DNA of 64,000 bases from the NCBI RefSeq assembly GCF_000765215.1, contig NZ_JPJE01000027.1:124001-188000 (forward strand), written 5' to 3'. Every line of letters begins with the position of its first letter. Within the stretch, counting starts at the first letter, position 1. The notes under the pieces were generated by a model that searched no databases, had not been told where the DNA came from, and saw nothing but the letters and a program-made list of their open reading frames with translations. This document shows positions 17,523-25,325 of this stretch, one piece after another. Source of the stretch: Eubacterium sp. ER2. Lineage in GTDB: Bacteria > Bacillota > Clostridia > Lachnospirales > Lachnospiraceae. The position numbers and the translations under genes were made by a program.

Positions 17523-18102
17523 AATATACTACATAATAGGAAAAAGTTCATCAGGCAAGGACACTATTTTCAAGGAGCTCCTGTCCCGCATCCCGGAGCT
17601 GAAGCAGGTGGTGCCCTACACTACAAGGCCCCGCCGGGAGGGGGAGAAAGACGGGGTGGAGTATTTCTTCACAGACGAGAAGCGAACAGAGGAGCTGGAG
17701 CGGGCGGGCCGCATCATTGAGCTCCGGGCATACGATACAGCCTGCGGCGTGTGGAAATATTTTACAGCCGACGACGGACAGATCGATCTGGAGACGGGAA
17801 ATTATCTCATGATCGGGACTTTGGAATCCTACGAAAAAATGGTACAATACTACGGGGCGGAGAACATCCTGCCCCTCTATATAGAAGTGGAGGACGGAGA
17901 GCGGCTTTCCCGGGCGCTTGCCAGGGAGAGGGAGCAGGCGCAGCCAAAGTACAAAGAGCTGTGCCGCCGTTTCCTTGCGGACGAGGAGGACTTTTCGGAG
18001 GAAAAGCTGCGCCGGCTGGGCATACAGCGCCGGTTCCGCAACGAAGATAAAGAACACTGTTTAGAAGAAATCACAGAGGTAATATACAATGGGAAGCTTT
18101 AA
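17515..18102 (+). CDS. Guanylate kinase-like P-loop nucleoside monophosphate kinase
   Basis: The 195-residue protein starts with the P-loop GKSSSGKDTIF and has VVPYTTRPRREGEKDGVEYF, the GMP-binding motif of guanylate kinases (TTRxxRxGExxGxxYxF). The lid region is changed from classical Gmk, so it may be a divergent paralogue rather than the housekeeping enzyme. It occupies the place that thymidylate kinase (tmk) holds in the corresponding Bacillus operon. It overlaps both neighbours (8 nt upstream, 14 nt downstream), so it is translated as part of this operon. Confidence 0.8.
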   Translation: MGKIYYIIGKSSSGKDTIFKELLSRIPELKQVVPYTTRPRREGEKDGVEYFFTDEKRTEELERAGRIIELRAYDTACGVWKYFTADDGQIDLETGNYLMIGTLESYEKMVQYYGAENILPLYIEVEDGERLSRALAREREQAQPKYKELCRRFLADEEDFSEEKLRRLGIQRRFRNEDKEHCLEEITEVIYNGKL

Positions 18103-19078
18103 AGACGTAGTAGGACACAAGGACATTATCAACTATATACGCAATGCCGTGACAGAGAACAAGGTGTCACATGCCTATATCCTGAACGGGGAGAGAGGCT
18201 CCGGCAAGAAAATGCTGGCGAACCTGTTTGCCACTACGCTCTTGTGCGAGGAGCAGGGGCCGGATCCCTGCAATAAATGCCACTCCTGTCACCAGGCGGA
18301 GAGTGGGAACCATCCGGACATCATCCGGGTAACCCACGAGAAGCCGAATACCATCAGCGTGGACGACATCCGCAGGCAGGTCAACGAGGACATTCAGATC
18401 AAGCCCTACCAGGGCCCCTACAAGATCTACATTATAGCGGAGGCGGACCTGATGACCGTGCAGGCTCAGAACGCCCTTCTCAAGACCATCGAGGAGCCCC
18501 CTGCCTACGCGGTGATCTTTCTTCTCACAGAGAACGCGGAGGCCCTGCTTCCCACCATCACCTCCCGGTGCGTGATGCTGAAGCTGCGTAACATCAAGGA
18601 TACCCTGATCCGCAAGTACCTCATGGAGACTATGCATGTGCCGGACTACAAGGCGGACATGTGCACAGCCTTTGCCCAGGGAAATATGGGGCGGGCGATC
18701 ATGCTGGCCAGCTCGGATCACTTTAACGAGATCCGGGAGGAGGCGGTCCAGCTTCTGAAATACATCAACGAGATGGACATCAGTGAGATCACGAAGGCCA
18801 TCAAGAAGATTAACACTTATAAACTCGAGATCAACGACTACCTGGACATCATCATGATATGGTACAGGGACGTGTTGCTATATAAGGCGACAAAGGATAT
18901 GGACAAGGTCGTGTTCAAAGACCAGATCAGCTACATCCAGGAGCGGGCAAAGAAGAGCTCCTACGAGGGCATTGAGCTGATACTGGAGAGTCTGGAGAAG
19001 GCCAAGACACGCCTCAAGGCAAATGTAAATTTTGACCTTGTCATGGAGCTTTTGCTGCTGACGATAAAGGAGAACTGA
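18089..19078 (+). CDS. holB: DNA polymerase III delta' subunit
   Basis: The 329-residue clamp-loader AAA+ protein has LNGERGSGKKMLANLFATTL (Walker A-like), a zinc module CNKCHSCHQAESGNHPD, and QNALLKTIEEPPAYAVIFLL with the sensor region TITSRC. Delta' is the rigid stator of the clamp loader and normally has no ATPase activity; the P-loop here looks nearly intact, as in many Firmicutes. The C-terminal domain is helical and ends with LVMELLLLTIKEN. It overlaps the upstream kinase by 14 nt and lies 5 nt before ricT. Confidence 0.94.
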   Translation: MGSFKDVVGHKDIINYIRNAVTENKVSHAYILNGERGSGKKMLANLFATTLLCEEQGPDPCNKCHSCHQAESGNHPDIIRVTHEKPNTISVDDIRRQVNEDIQIKPYQGPYKIYIIAEADLMTVQAQNALLKTIEEPPAYAVIFLLTENAEALLPTITSRCVMLKLRNIKDTLIRKYLMETMHVPDYKADMCTAFAQGNMGRAIMLASSDHFNEIREEAVQLLKYINEMDISEITKAIKKINTYKLEINDYLDIIMIWYRDVLLYKATKDMDKVVFKDQISYIQERAKKSSYEGIELILESLEKAKTRLKANVNFDLVMELLLLTIKEN

Positions 19079-19083
19079 CAGAT

Positions 19084-19995
19084 ATGACAAAGGTGATTGG
19101 AGTAAGATTTCGCAGGGCGGGGAAGGTCTATTTCTTCTCCCCCGGAAAACTGGAGATCCACCATGGGGACAATGTGATCGTGGAGACCGCCAGGGGCGTG
19201 GAGTTCGGAAATGTTGTGACCGGGCCGCGAGAGGTGGAGGAGGAGAGGATCAGCCAGCCTCTCAAATCCGTCATCCGCATCGCAAACAAGGACGACTACC
19301 GCCGGGAGGAGAAGAACCGGGAGAAGGAGAAAGAGGCCTTCAGCATCTGCCAGGAGAAGATCCGCAAGCACGGGCTGGAGATGAAGCTCATCGATGCGGA
19401 GTACACATTTGACAACAATAAAGTGCTGTTCTACTTCACCGCAGACGGAAGGATCGACTTCCGGGAGCTGGTAAAGGACCTGGCCAGCGTGTTCCGCACA
19501 AGGATCGAGCTGCGCCAGATCGGCGTGCGGGACGAGACTAAGATCCGGGGAGGCATCGGCATCTGCGGCCGGGAGCTGTGCTGTCATACATACCTGACAG
19601 AGTTTGCCCCGGTGTCCATCAAGATGGCCAAGGAGCAGAATTTGTCGCTCAACCCCAGCAAGATTTCGGGCGTGTGCGGCAGGCTCATGTGCTGCCTTAC
19701 CAATGAGGAACAAAACTACGAGGAGCTGAACAGCCGTCTGCCGGCGGTGGGAGACACAGTCACTACGCCGGAGAAGCTGAAAGGCGACGTGCAGGCCGTC
19801 AACGTGCTGCGCCAGCTGGTGAAGGTGGTCGTTACCCTGGACAACGATGAGAAGGAGGTCCGGGAGTACAAGGCAGCGGAGCTGCGCTTCAAGCCCCGCC
19901 GGAAGAAGAAGGACACAAAGATCTCCAGGGAGGAGATGGCGCAGCTGAAGGCACTGGAGGAGAAGAACGGAGCGTCGAAGCTGGATGACAAGTAA
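19084..19995 (+). CDS. ricT: PSP1 domain protein RicT (YaaT)
   Basis: The 303-residue protein has the PSP1 fold: IGVRFRRAGKVYFFSPG at the N terminus, and the cysteine-rich stretch IGICGRELCCHTYLTEF with GVCGRLMCCLTNEEQNY. In B. subtilis RicT acts with RicA and RicF, binds Fe-S clusters and affects RNase Y-dependent RNA processing, sporulation, competence and biofilm formation. Its place between holB and the methyltransferases is the same as in Bacillus. The last 11 nt overlap the next gene. Confidence 0.93.
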   Translation: MTKVIGVRFRRAGKVYFFSPGKLEIHHGDNVIVETARGVEFGNVVTGPREVEEERISQPLKSVIRIANKDDYRREEKNREKEKEAFSICQEKIRKHGLEMKLIDAEYTFDNNKVLFYFTADGRIDFRELVKDLASVFRTRIELRQIGVRDETKIRGGIGICGRELCCHTYLTEFAPVSIKMAKEQNLSLNPSKISGVCGRLMCCLTNEEQNYEELNSRLPAVGDTVTTPEKLKGDVQAVNVLRQLVKVVVTLDNDEKEVREYKAAELRFKPRRKKKDTKISREEMAQLKALEEKNGASKLDDK

Positions 19996-20752
19996 GAGGA
20001 CAGTGGATTTAAAGCCGGGGGAACGCCTGGACGACCTGCAGATCAAGGGGTACCGGATCATCCAGTCCCCGGGCCGGTTCTGCTTTGGCATGGACGCGGT
20101 CCTGCTGTCCGCCTTCGCAAAGGTAAAAAAGGGTGAGCGGGCGCTGGATCTGGGGACCGGGACAGGCATCCTCCCCATTCTGCTGGAGGCAAAAAACGAG
20201 GGGGAGTCCTACACCGGCCTGGAGATTCAGGAGGAGAGCGCGGACATGGCCCGCCGCAGCGTCCTTGTCAACCACCTGGAGGACAGGGTCCGCATTGTCA
20301 CGGGAGATATCAGAGAGGCAGCCGCCCTTTTCGGCGCCGCCTCTTTTCACGTAGTCACAGTCAACCCGCCTTACATGATCGGAGATCACGGCCTGAAAAA
20401 TGCCAACGAGGCCAAGTACATTGCCCGCCACGAGGTGCTCTGCACCCTGGAGGACGTGCTAAGAGAGAGCGCCAGGCTCCTGGAAAATAAAGGCCGGTTT
20501 TATATGGTGCACCGCCCCTTCCGGCTGGCCGAGATCCTCGCCGGCATGAGCCGCCACCGGATCGAGCCGAAGCGGATGCGTCTTGTCCACCCCTACATAG
20601 ACAGGGAGCCAAACATGGTGCTCCTGGAGGGAGTGAAGGACGCGAGCCCAAGGATGACCGTGGAGCCGCCCCTGGTGGTGTACAACAAAGACGGAACCTA
20701 CACAGACGAGCTGTTAAAGCTGTACGGTCTGGACAGACAGGAGAAACATTAG
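19985..20752 (+). CDS. tRNA1(Val) A37 N6-methyltransferase-like protein (TrmN6/YfiC, YabB)
   Basis: The 255-residue class I SAM methyltransferase has motif I LDLGTGTGILPILL, an acidic loop GLEIQEE, and the catalytic NPPY motif (VTVNPPYMIGD) typical of N6-adenine methyltransferases. It corresponds to YabB, which follows yaaT/yabA in Bacillus. The likely target is an exocyclic amine of adenosine in tRNA; the precise base is inferred from family only. The start overlaps ricT by 11 nt and rsmI follows after 9 nt. Confidence 0.87.
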   Translation: MTSKRTVDLKPGERLDDLQIKGYRIIQSPGRFCFGMDAVLLSAFAKVKKGERALDLGTGTGILPILLEAKNEGESYTGLEIQEESADMARRSVLVNHLEDRVRIVTGDIREAAALFGAASFHVVTVNPPYMIGDHGLKNANEAKYIARHEVLCTLEDVLRESARLLENKGRFYMVHRPFRLAEILAGMSRHRIEPKRMRLVHPYIDREPNMVLLEGVKDASPRMTVEPPLVVYNKDGTYTDELLKLYGLDRQEKH

Positions 20753-20761
20753 GAGAGAAAT

Positions 20762-21613
20762 ATGGCAGGAACACTGTATCTGTGCGCCACCCCCATCGGG
20801 AACCTGGAGGATATGACCTTCCGGGCCGTGCGCACACTGAAGGAGGCAGATCTCATAGCCGCGGAGGACACCCGCAACAGCATCAAGCTGCTGAACCACT
20901 TTGAGATACGGACTCCCATGACCAGCTACCACGAATACAACAAGATTGAGAAAGGAAAGAAGCTCACAGCGCTTCTCCTGGAGGGAAAAAATATCGCCCT
21001 CATCACGGACGCCGGCACGCCGGGAATCTCGGATCCCGGGGAGGAGCTTGTGAAAATGTGCCATGAGGCGGGGATCACGGTCACAGCCGTGCCCGGAGCC
21101 GCCGCCTGCGTGACTGCCCTGACTATATCCGGGCTGCCCACAAGGCGGTTTGCCTTTGAGGCTTTCCTCCCCTCCGACAAAAAGGAGAGAAGGGACGTGC
21201 TGGAGGAGCTGAAGGACGAGACCAGGACCATTGTGATCTATGAGGCGCCCCATCGCCTCCTGCGGACGCTGGAGGAGCTTCTGGAAGCGCTGGGAGACCG
21301 GCAGGTGTCCGTCTGCCGGGAGCTGACCAAAAAGCACGAGACCGTCTATCGGTCCACCCTGGAGGAGGCCTGCGCTTACTACAAAGCCCAGGAGCCCCGG
21401 GGAGAGTGCGTTCTTGTTATCCGGGGAAAGAGCCGGGAGGAGCTGCGCCGCCAGTCCCAGAAGAAGTGGGAGGAGATGTCCCTGGAGGAGCACATGGCAT
21501 ACTACACGGATCAGGGCGTGGAGCGGAAAGAGGCCATGAAAAAGGTGGCAAAGGACAGAGGCGTCAGCAAGAGGGAGATTTACCAGGCGCTTCTGCAAAG
21601 AGAAGAGGAATGA
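20762..21613 (+). CDS. rsmI: 16S rRNA (cytidine-1402-2'-O)-methyltransferase
   Basis: The 283-residue SPOUT-unrelated tetrapyrrole-methylase-fold enzyme begins GTLYLCATPIGNLEDMTFRA and has AAEDTRNSIKLLNHF, ITDAGTPGISDPGE and the SAM-loop region VPGAAACVTALTISGLP. RsmI methylates the ribose of C1402 in 16S rRNA, fine-tuning decoding in the P site. It is the last gene of the yaaO-rsmI run and is followed by a composite terminator. Confidence 0.95.
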   Translation: MAGTLYLCATPIGNLEDMTFRAVRTLKEADLIAAEDTRNSIKLLNHFEIRTPMTSYHEYNKIEKGKKLTALLLEGKNIALITDAGTPGISDPGEELVKMCHEAGITVTAVPGAAACVTALTISGLPTRRFAFEAFLPSDKKERRDVLEELKDETRTIVIYEAPHRLLRTLEELLEALGDRQVSVCRELTKKHETVYRSTLEEACAYYKAQEPRGECVLVIRGKSREELRRQSQKKWEEMSLEEHMAYYTDQGVERKEAMKKVAKDRGVSKREIYQALLQREEE

Positions 21614-21632
21614 TCTGTCAGAATGACGGAAG

Positions 21633-21717
21633 AGAAGAAGGGACCGTTGGTCAAGTTGTATAGAAATCAAAAAAAAGATTGTTCAACTTGGGCATGGCGA
21701 AATCCCTTCTTTTTTTA
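21633..21717 (+). terminator. Composite terminator after rsmI
   Basis: Outer pairing AAGAAGGGA (21635-21643) with TCCCTTCTT (21703-21711) encloses an inner CAAGTTG/CAACTTG stem and is followed by a run of T. The long arms make it larger than a simple hairpin. Confidence 0.6.
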
Positions 21718-21782
21718 TATACTGGGTAACAGATAAAGAACGTCGGCTCCGGCCGTGCACCATTAACAGGAGGAACAAAACA

Positions 21783-22895
21783 ATGGCAAGTTTATCATTA
21801 AAGCACATTAACAAAACATATCCTAACGGATTTGAAGCTGTAAAAGATTTCAACCTTGAGATCGAGGATAAAGAATTTATCATCTTTGTAGGACCTTCCG
21901 GATGTGGAAAATCCACCACGCTCCGTATGATCGCAGGTCTTGAGGAGATCACATCCGGCGAGCTGAAGATCGGTGACAGAGTCGTAAACGACGTTGAGCC
22001 GAAGGACCGCGATATCGCAATGGTATTCCAGAACTACGCTCTGTATCCGCATATGACAGTATATGATAACATGGCATTTGGTCTGAAACTGAGAAAAGTT
22101 CCGAAAGATCAGATCGACAAGATGGTTCGCGAGGCTGCCAAGATCCTTGACCTGGAAGCTCTTCTGGATCGTAAACCAAAGGCTCTTTCCGGTGGACAGA
22201 GACAGCGTGTTGCCATGGGACGTGCGATCGTTCGTAACCCCAAGGTATTCCTTATGGACGAGCCTCTCTCCAACCTGGATGCAAAACTTCGTGGACAGAT
22301 GCGTGTTGAGATCTCCAAGCTGCACCAGAGACTGGGCACAACGATCATCTACGTAACACATGACCAGACAGAGGCTATGACACTTGGTACAAGAATCGTA
22401 GTTATGAACGCTGGTGTTGTACAGCAGGTAGATACACCGCAGACACTGTACGATTATCCTTGCAATATGTTCGTTGCTGGATTCATCGGATCTCCGCAGA
22501 TGAACTTTATCGATGCTACATGCAAAGTTGAGGGAGACAAAGTTTCTCTTGTAACAGGACCTCATACAATCGCTCTTCCGCCTGCAAAAGCAAAAGCGCT
22601 CAAAGAAGGCGGCTATGATGGAAAGACAGTTGTTCTCGGTATCCGTCCTGAGGATGTTCACGATGAGCAGATGTTCATCGAAGCTTCTCCTGACACAGTG
22701 ATCGAGGCCAAGATCCGTGTATACGAGATGCTCGGCGCAGAGGTTCTCCTCTACTTCGACTATGAGGGAGCAAGCATGACAGCAAGAGTTGATCCCAGAA
22801 CAACAGCAAGATCCGGCGACACAGTGAAATTCGCTCTGGATGCTGAGAAGATCCATATCTTTGACAAAGAGACAGAGCTGACGATCACAAACTAG
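21783..22895 (+). CDS. msmX: MsmX/UgpC-type sugar ABC transporter ATP-binding protein
   Basis: The 370-residue CUT1-type ATPase has Walker A GPSGCGKSTTLRM, Q loop FQNYALYPHMTVYDNM, signature LSGGQRQRVAMGRAI, Walker B VFLMDEPLSNLDAKLR, and the C-terminal OB-like domain of MalK/MsmX. No permease or binding protein is encoded nearby, so it is probably the shared ATPase used by several sugar importers, as MsmX is in Bacillus. Codon use differs from its neighbours (fewer G/C-ending codons in places), which fits high expression. A terminator closes the gene. Confidence 0.92.
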   Translation: MASLSLKHINKTYPNGFEAVKDFNLEIEDKEFIIFVGPSGCGKSTTLRMIAGLEEITSGELKIGDRVVNDVEPKDRDIAMVFQNYALYPHMTVYDNMAFGLKLRKVPKDQIDKMVREAAKILDLEALLDRKPKALSGGQRQRVAMGRAIVRNPKVFLMDEPLSNLDAKLRGQMRVEISKLHQRLGTTIIYVTHDQTEAMTLGTRIVVMNAGVVQQVDTPQTLYDYPCNMFVAGFIGSPQMNFIDATCKVEGDKVSLVTGPHTIALPPAKAKALKEGGYDGKTVVLGIRPEDVHDEQMFIEASPDTVIEAKIRVYEMLGAEVLLYFDYEGASMTARVDPRTTARSGDTVKFALDAEKIHIFDKETELTITN

Positions 22896-22925
22896 TCAGA
22901 CGCTTTGAAATGAATATGTGAAAAG

Positions 22926-22962
22926 GAAGAGAGATGCCTGGAAGGGTGTCTCTCTTTTTTTG
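22926..22962 (+). terminator. Terminator after msmX
   Basis: Stem GAAGAGAGATGCC with GGGTGTCTCTCTTT and a following T run. It lies 31 nt past the stop codon. Confidence 0.85.
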
Positions 22963-23005
22963 GTTCCCATCTGGCTGTCTGCCGCGGTATGCAACGAATT
23001 GTTAA

Positions 23006-23034
23006 TTGTTTATCATTCTGACATAATGTATAAT
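23006..23034 (+). promoter_or_regulatory. SigA-type promoter for the sigma-like gene
   Basis: TTGTTT at 23006-23011, 17-bp spacer, TATAAT at 23029-23034. Confidence 0.65.
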
Positions 23035-23092
23035 TGTTTTTAACATATACCTAAAAAGAGATAATGGACACACAGGGATAAAAAGAGCAACG

Positions 23093-23524
23093 TTGGAATG
23101 GGAATACAATAAGGCCAGGGAGGAGCTGCTGTGGAGAAACCGGAAGGAAGAGGAGGAGAAGGTTCTGCGTCAGTGGGGGATGGACGAGGAGGAGATACAG
23201 ATGCTCCGGGAATACGACTGGGATATCTTCAAATCCGAGCGCCGGTTCCTGGAGCACTGGGCTCCCTGGGAGGACTATGAGGCGGAAGGATGGATGCGGG
23301 ATTACAGGAGAGCTGTCATGAAGTATTTTGATATGGAGGACAGCCGATTTTTCTCAGAGAGGACAGAGCGTGTTCTTAAAGGCCTGGACCAGGTCGGAAA
23401 AGAAATCCTGTATTTGAAAATAAACGGTTATGAGACGAGAGAGATTTCTGCTATAATAGGTATTACAGAAAAAGCCATATACCGGAGAATGGACCGGATC
23501 AAAGAAAAATTGAAAAAAATCTGA
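23093..23524 (+). CDS. Small sigma-70 region 4-like protein
   Basis: The only usable start in the open frame is TTG at 23093, with a poor SD. The 143 residues are strongly charged; the C-terminal 60 read as a sigma region 4 helix-turn-helix (LKINGYETREISAIIGITEKAIYRRMDRIKEKLKKI split over two helices). No clear region 2 is present, so it could be a positive regulator or a partial sigma such as those in phage or conjugative elements. It is followed by a small membrane protein and a PucR regulator on the same strand. Confidence 0.6.
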   Translation: MEWEYNKAREELLWRNRKEEEEKVLRQWGMDEEEIQMLREYDWDIFKSERRFLEHWAPWEDYEAEGWMRDYRRAVMKYFDMEDSRFFSERTERVLKGLDQVGKEILYLKINGYETREISAIIGITEKAIYRRMDRIKEKLKKI

Positions 23525-23609
23525 CGCCAGAGGGGAAAATCGACACTGTTCGACGGCTATATAATGTAGGATGGTTTCGAAGGTGAGGAGAAAGTGGAGG
23601 GAGATTAGC

Positions 23610-23765
23610 ATGAAGAAAATCCTTTTGTACCTTACCCTGATTCTGCTGCCTGTGGCAGGCGGACTCTTTCTGGCTGAGAGATTTCAGACAGATCTGGAAA
23701 TCAGCGTATTTGACTGCCAGATGAAAGAATGGAAAAGACGGGAGCAGAGCCCGGAAAGGATGTGA
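23610..23765 (+). CDS. 51-aa membrane or secreted small protein
   Basis: ATG 23610 has SD GGAGGGA at 23596-23602 with 7-nt spacing; a longer ORF from 23571 is less likely. The product starts MKKILLYLTLILLPVAGGLF, a signal anchor or signal peptide, followed by about 30 polar residues with one cysteine. No family is recognised. The stop lies 4 nt before the PucR gene start, which suggests coupling with the regulator. Confidence 0.55.
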   Translation: MKKILLYLTLILLPVAGGLFLAERFQTDLEISVFDCQMKEWKRREQSPERM

Positions 23766-23769
23766 CAAG

Positions 23770-24864
23770 TTGCTGCCAAATCAGACGATACAGAAACTGA
23801 TACAGGAGATCAAGAGAATATCAGGCTTTGACTGTTCCATATGGAATGAAAAGGCAGAGTGCCTGGCCATGACAAACGTAAAAGCGCGGCCCCGGCAGGC
23901 AGATGTGGAGGAACTGATCCAACAATATAACAGCCAGGGGAAGGAGGAGTCCACAGGAGAGGAGAGCCTGTTCCTGCTGGAAAACGCAGAGCATTTCTAC
24001 GTACTGGCTGTGGCCGGGACAGACGACAAAGCAGTGATGGCGGGGCGCTTCGGCCTCAGCCATCTGGAGAGCCTGGCCTCCATGAATCGCAATAAAATGG
24101 ACAAGAATCGGTTTATCCAGAGCCTTCTTCTGGACAATCTCCTCCTGGTGGACATCTACAACCAGGCCAAGAGACTGAAGATCCCGGTGCTGCAGCGGAG
24201 GGTCGTGTTCCTGGTTGAGCCCAAAAACGCGGACGACAACCTGGTGCTGGAGACACTGAAGGGCCTTTTTTCCATCGGCATCAAGGACTTTGCCACCTCT
24301 GTCGAGGAGAGGCATATTATCCTTGTGAAGGCCCTGGAGCCCACAGAGGACTACGAGGATATCCAGCACATGGCGGATGTCATCGTGGATACCCTGGGCA
24401 TGGAGGCCATGGTCGGTGTCCGGGTCTCCTACGGCACCATTGTGGAGGAGCTCAAGGACGTGTCCCGCTCCTACAAGGAGGCGGATATGGCCATGGAGGT
24501 GGGGCGCATCTTCTACTCCCAGCGGCGCGTGCTGTCCTACAGAGTGCTGGGCATAGGCCGGCTCATACACCAGCTTCCGGCTTCCCTGTGCGAGATGTTC
24601 CTGGACGAGGTCTTCGAGGGGAACGCCATGGAGAGCTTTGAGGAGGAGGAGCTGGCGGCGGTCTACACCTTCTTCGAGAATAACCTGAACATCTCGGAGA
24701 CGGCGAGAAAGCTGTATGTGCACCGGAATACCCTGGTGTATCGTCTTGAGAAGATCCAGAAAAAGACAGGTCTGGACGTCCGGGTGTTTGAGGACGCCAT
24801 GACATTTAAGATTGCCCTGATGGTGGAAAAGCACATGAGGGCGATGAAGGAGAAGGAAAGCTGA
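23770..24864 (+). CDS. PucR/CdaR-family transcriptional regulator
   Basis: The start is TTG 23770 with SD AAAGGA about 9 nt upstream. The 364-residue protein has an N-terminal sensory region that resembles the CdaR sugar-diacid domain, a central GGDEF-like linking domain (VGVRVSYGTIVEELKDVSRS), and a C-terminal HTH_30 (NNLNISETARKLYVHRNTLV...LEKIQKKTGLDVR). Such regulators act as activators for catabolic genes. No catabolic operon is adjacent; the nearest downstream operon-like gene is the aconitase-family hydratase, separated by the antisense RNA locus. Confidence 0.85.
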   Translation: MLPNQTIQKLIQEIKRISGFDCSIWNEKAECLAMTNVKARPRQADVEELIQQYNSQGKEESTGEESLFLLENAEHFYVLAVAGTDDKAVMAGRFGLSHLESLASMNRNKMDKNRFIQSLLLDNLLLVDIYNQAKRLKIPVLQRRVVFLVEPKNADDNLVLETLKGLFSIGIKDFATSVEERHIILVKALEPTEDYEDIQHMADVIVDTLGMEAMVGVRVSYGTIVEELKDVSRSYKEADMAMEVGRIFYSQRRVLSYRVLGIGRLIHQLPASLCEMFLDEVFEGNAMESFEEEELAAVYTFFENNLNISETARKLYVHRNTLVYRLEKIQKKTGLDVRVFEDAMTFKIALMVEKHMRAMKEKES

Positions 24865-24942
24865 AACGCTGCAAAGAGACAGCCGGCCAAAACGGACGCG
24901 GACCCTGCCCGGAAGGAGGCTGATCCACTTGTGTTTGAGGTG

Positions 24943-24971
24943 TTGAAACTGTCATTTTAGTGTGATATAGT
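24943..24971 (+). promoter_or_regulatory. Promoter of the antisense RNA
   Basis: TTGAAA at 24943-24948, 17-bp spacer, TATAGT at 24966-24971. It predicts a transcript start near 24978. Confidence 0.7.
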
Positions 24972-24977
24972 AGACAT

Positions 24978-25070
24978 AGAAAAGGAACAACCGCCCACAA
25001 AGTGGTTAGTCTCCAAGATGTGGCATAAGCCTACCTGACCGCCAAGTACAAGGTAGGCTTATTTATTTTC
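24978..25070 (+). ncRNA. Probable antitoxin antisense RNA (type I toxin locus)
   Basis: A good SigA promoter drives a short RNA that ends in an 11-bp hairpin (TAAGCCTACCT at 25026-25036 pairing with 25051-25061) and a T-rich tail. The RNA is complementary to the 3' part of a predicted toxin mRNA on the other strand. The layout, and the sequence of the hairpin around a direct ACTTGGCGGTC motif, recall antisense RNAs of small holin-like toxins in Firmicutes. About 93 nt. Ends are estimates. Confidence 0.55.
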
Positions 25071-25086
25071 GCTTATATGTATCCAT
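25063..25086 (-). pseudogene. Relic of a holin-like type I toxin ORF
   Basis: On the minus strand a very strong SD (GGGGAGG, within GAGGGGAGGTGG) precedes ATG at 25086, but the frame reads only MDTYKRK and stops. Intact toxins of the holin-like family (Hol_Tox) have about 25-35 residues, often starting like MDTYEAL with a hydrophobic core and a basic KK end. The start and basic end remain here and the hydrophobic core seems deleted. The SD can pair with CCTCCC upstream, as in other type I toxin mRNAs. Imperfect inverted repeats (24984-25014 with 25121-25151) bound the locus. Confidence 0.5.
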
Positions 25087-25254
25087 CTGCACCACCTCCC
25101 CTCTGCTTTATGAGTATAGGGAGGCTACCACTTTGTATCACAGTTGTTCCGTATGCAGAGTATAACATAATGAAAGTTTGCAATATTTTCGTTATAGTTA
25201 ACCAGATTTCTTTATAACCTTCACGCGTATCGCATATATATCCACCCGTTTAAA

Positions 25255-25283
25255 TTGACTTTTCCCCGGAACCGGGATAAAAT
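25255..25283 (+). promoter_or_regulatory. Promoter with palindrome in spacer, hydratase gene
   Basis: TTGACT at 25255-25260, 17-bp spacer, TAAAAT at 25278-25283. The spacer contains a perfect 12-bp palindrome, CCCGGAACCGGG (25265-25276), a good place for a repressor operator. Confidence 0.7.
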
Positions 25284-25325
25284 AAACTGACGAAGTAAAA
25301 TTAAAAACAGGAGGAATATGGAAAG

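Noticed and set aside
23093-23524. Complete ECF sigma factor
   Set aside because: Only a region 4-like end is visible; calling a full sigma factor would go beyond the sequence.
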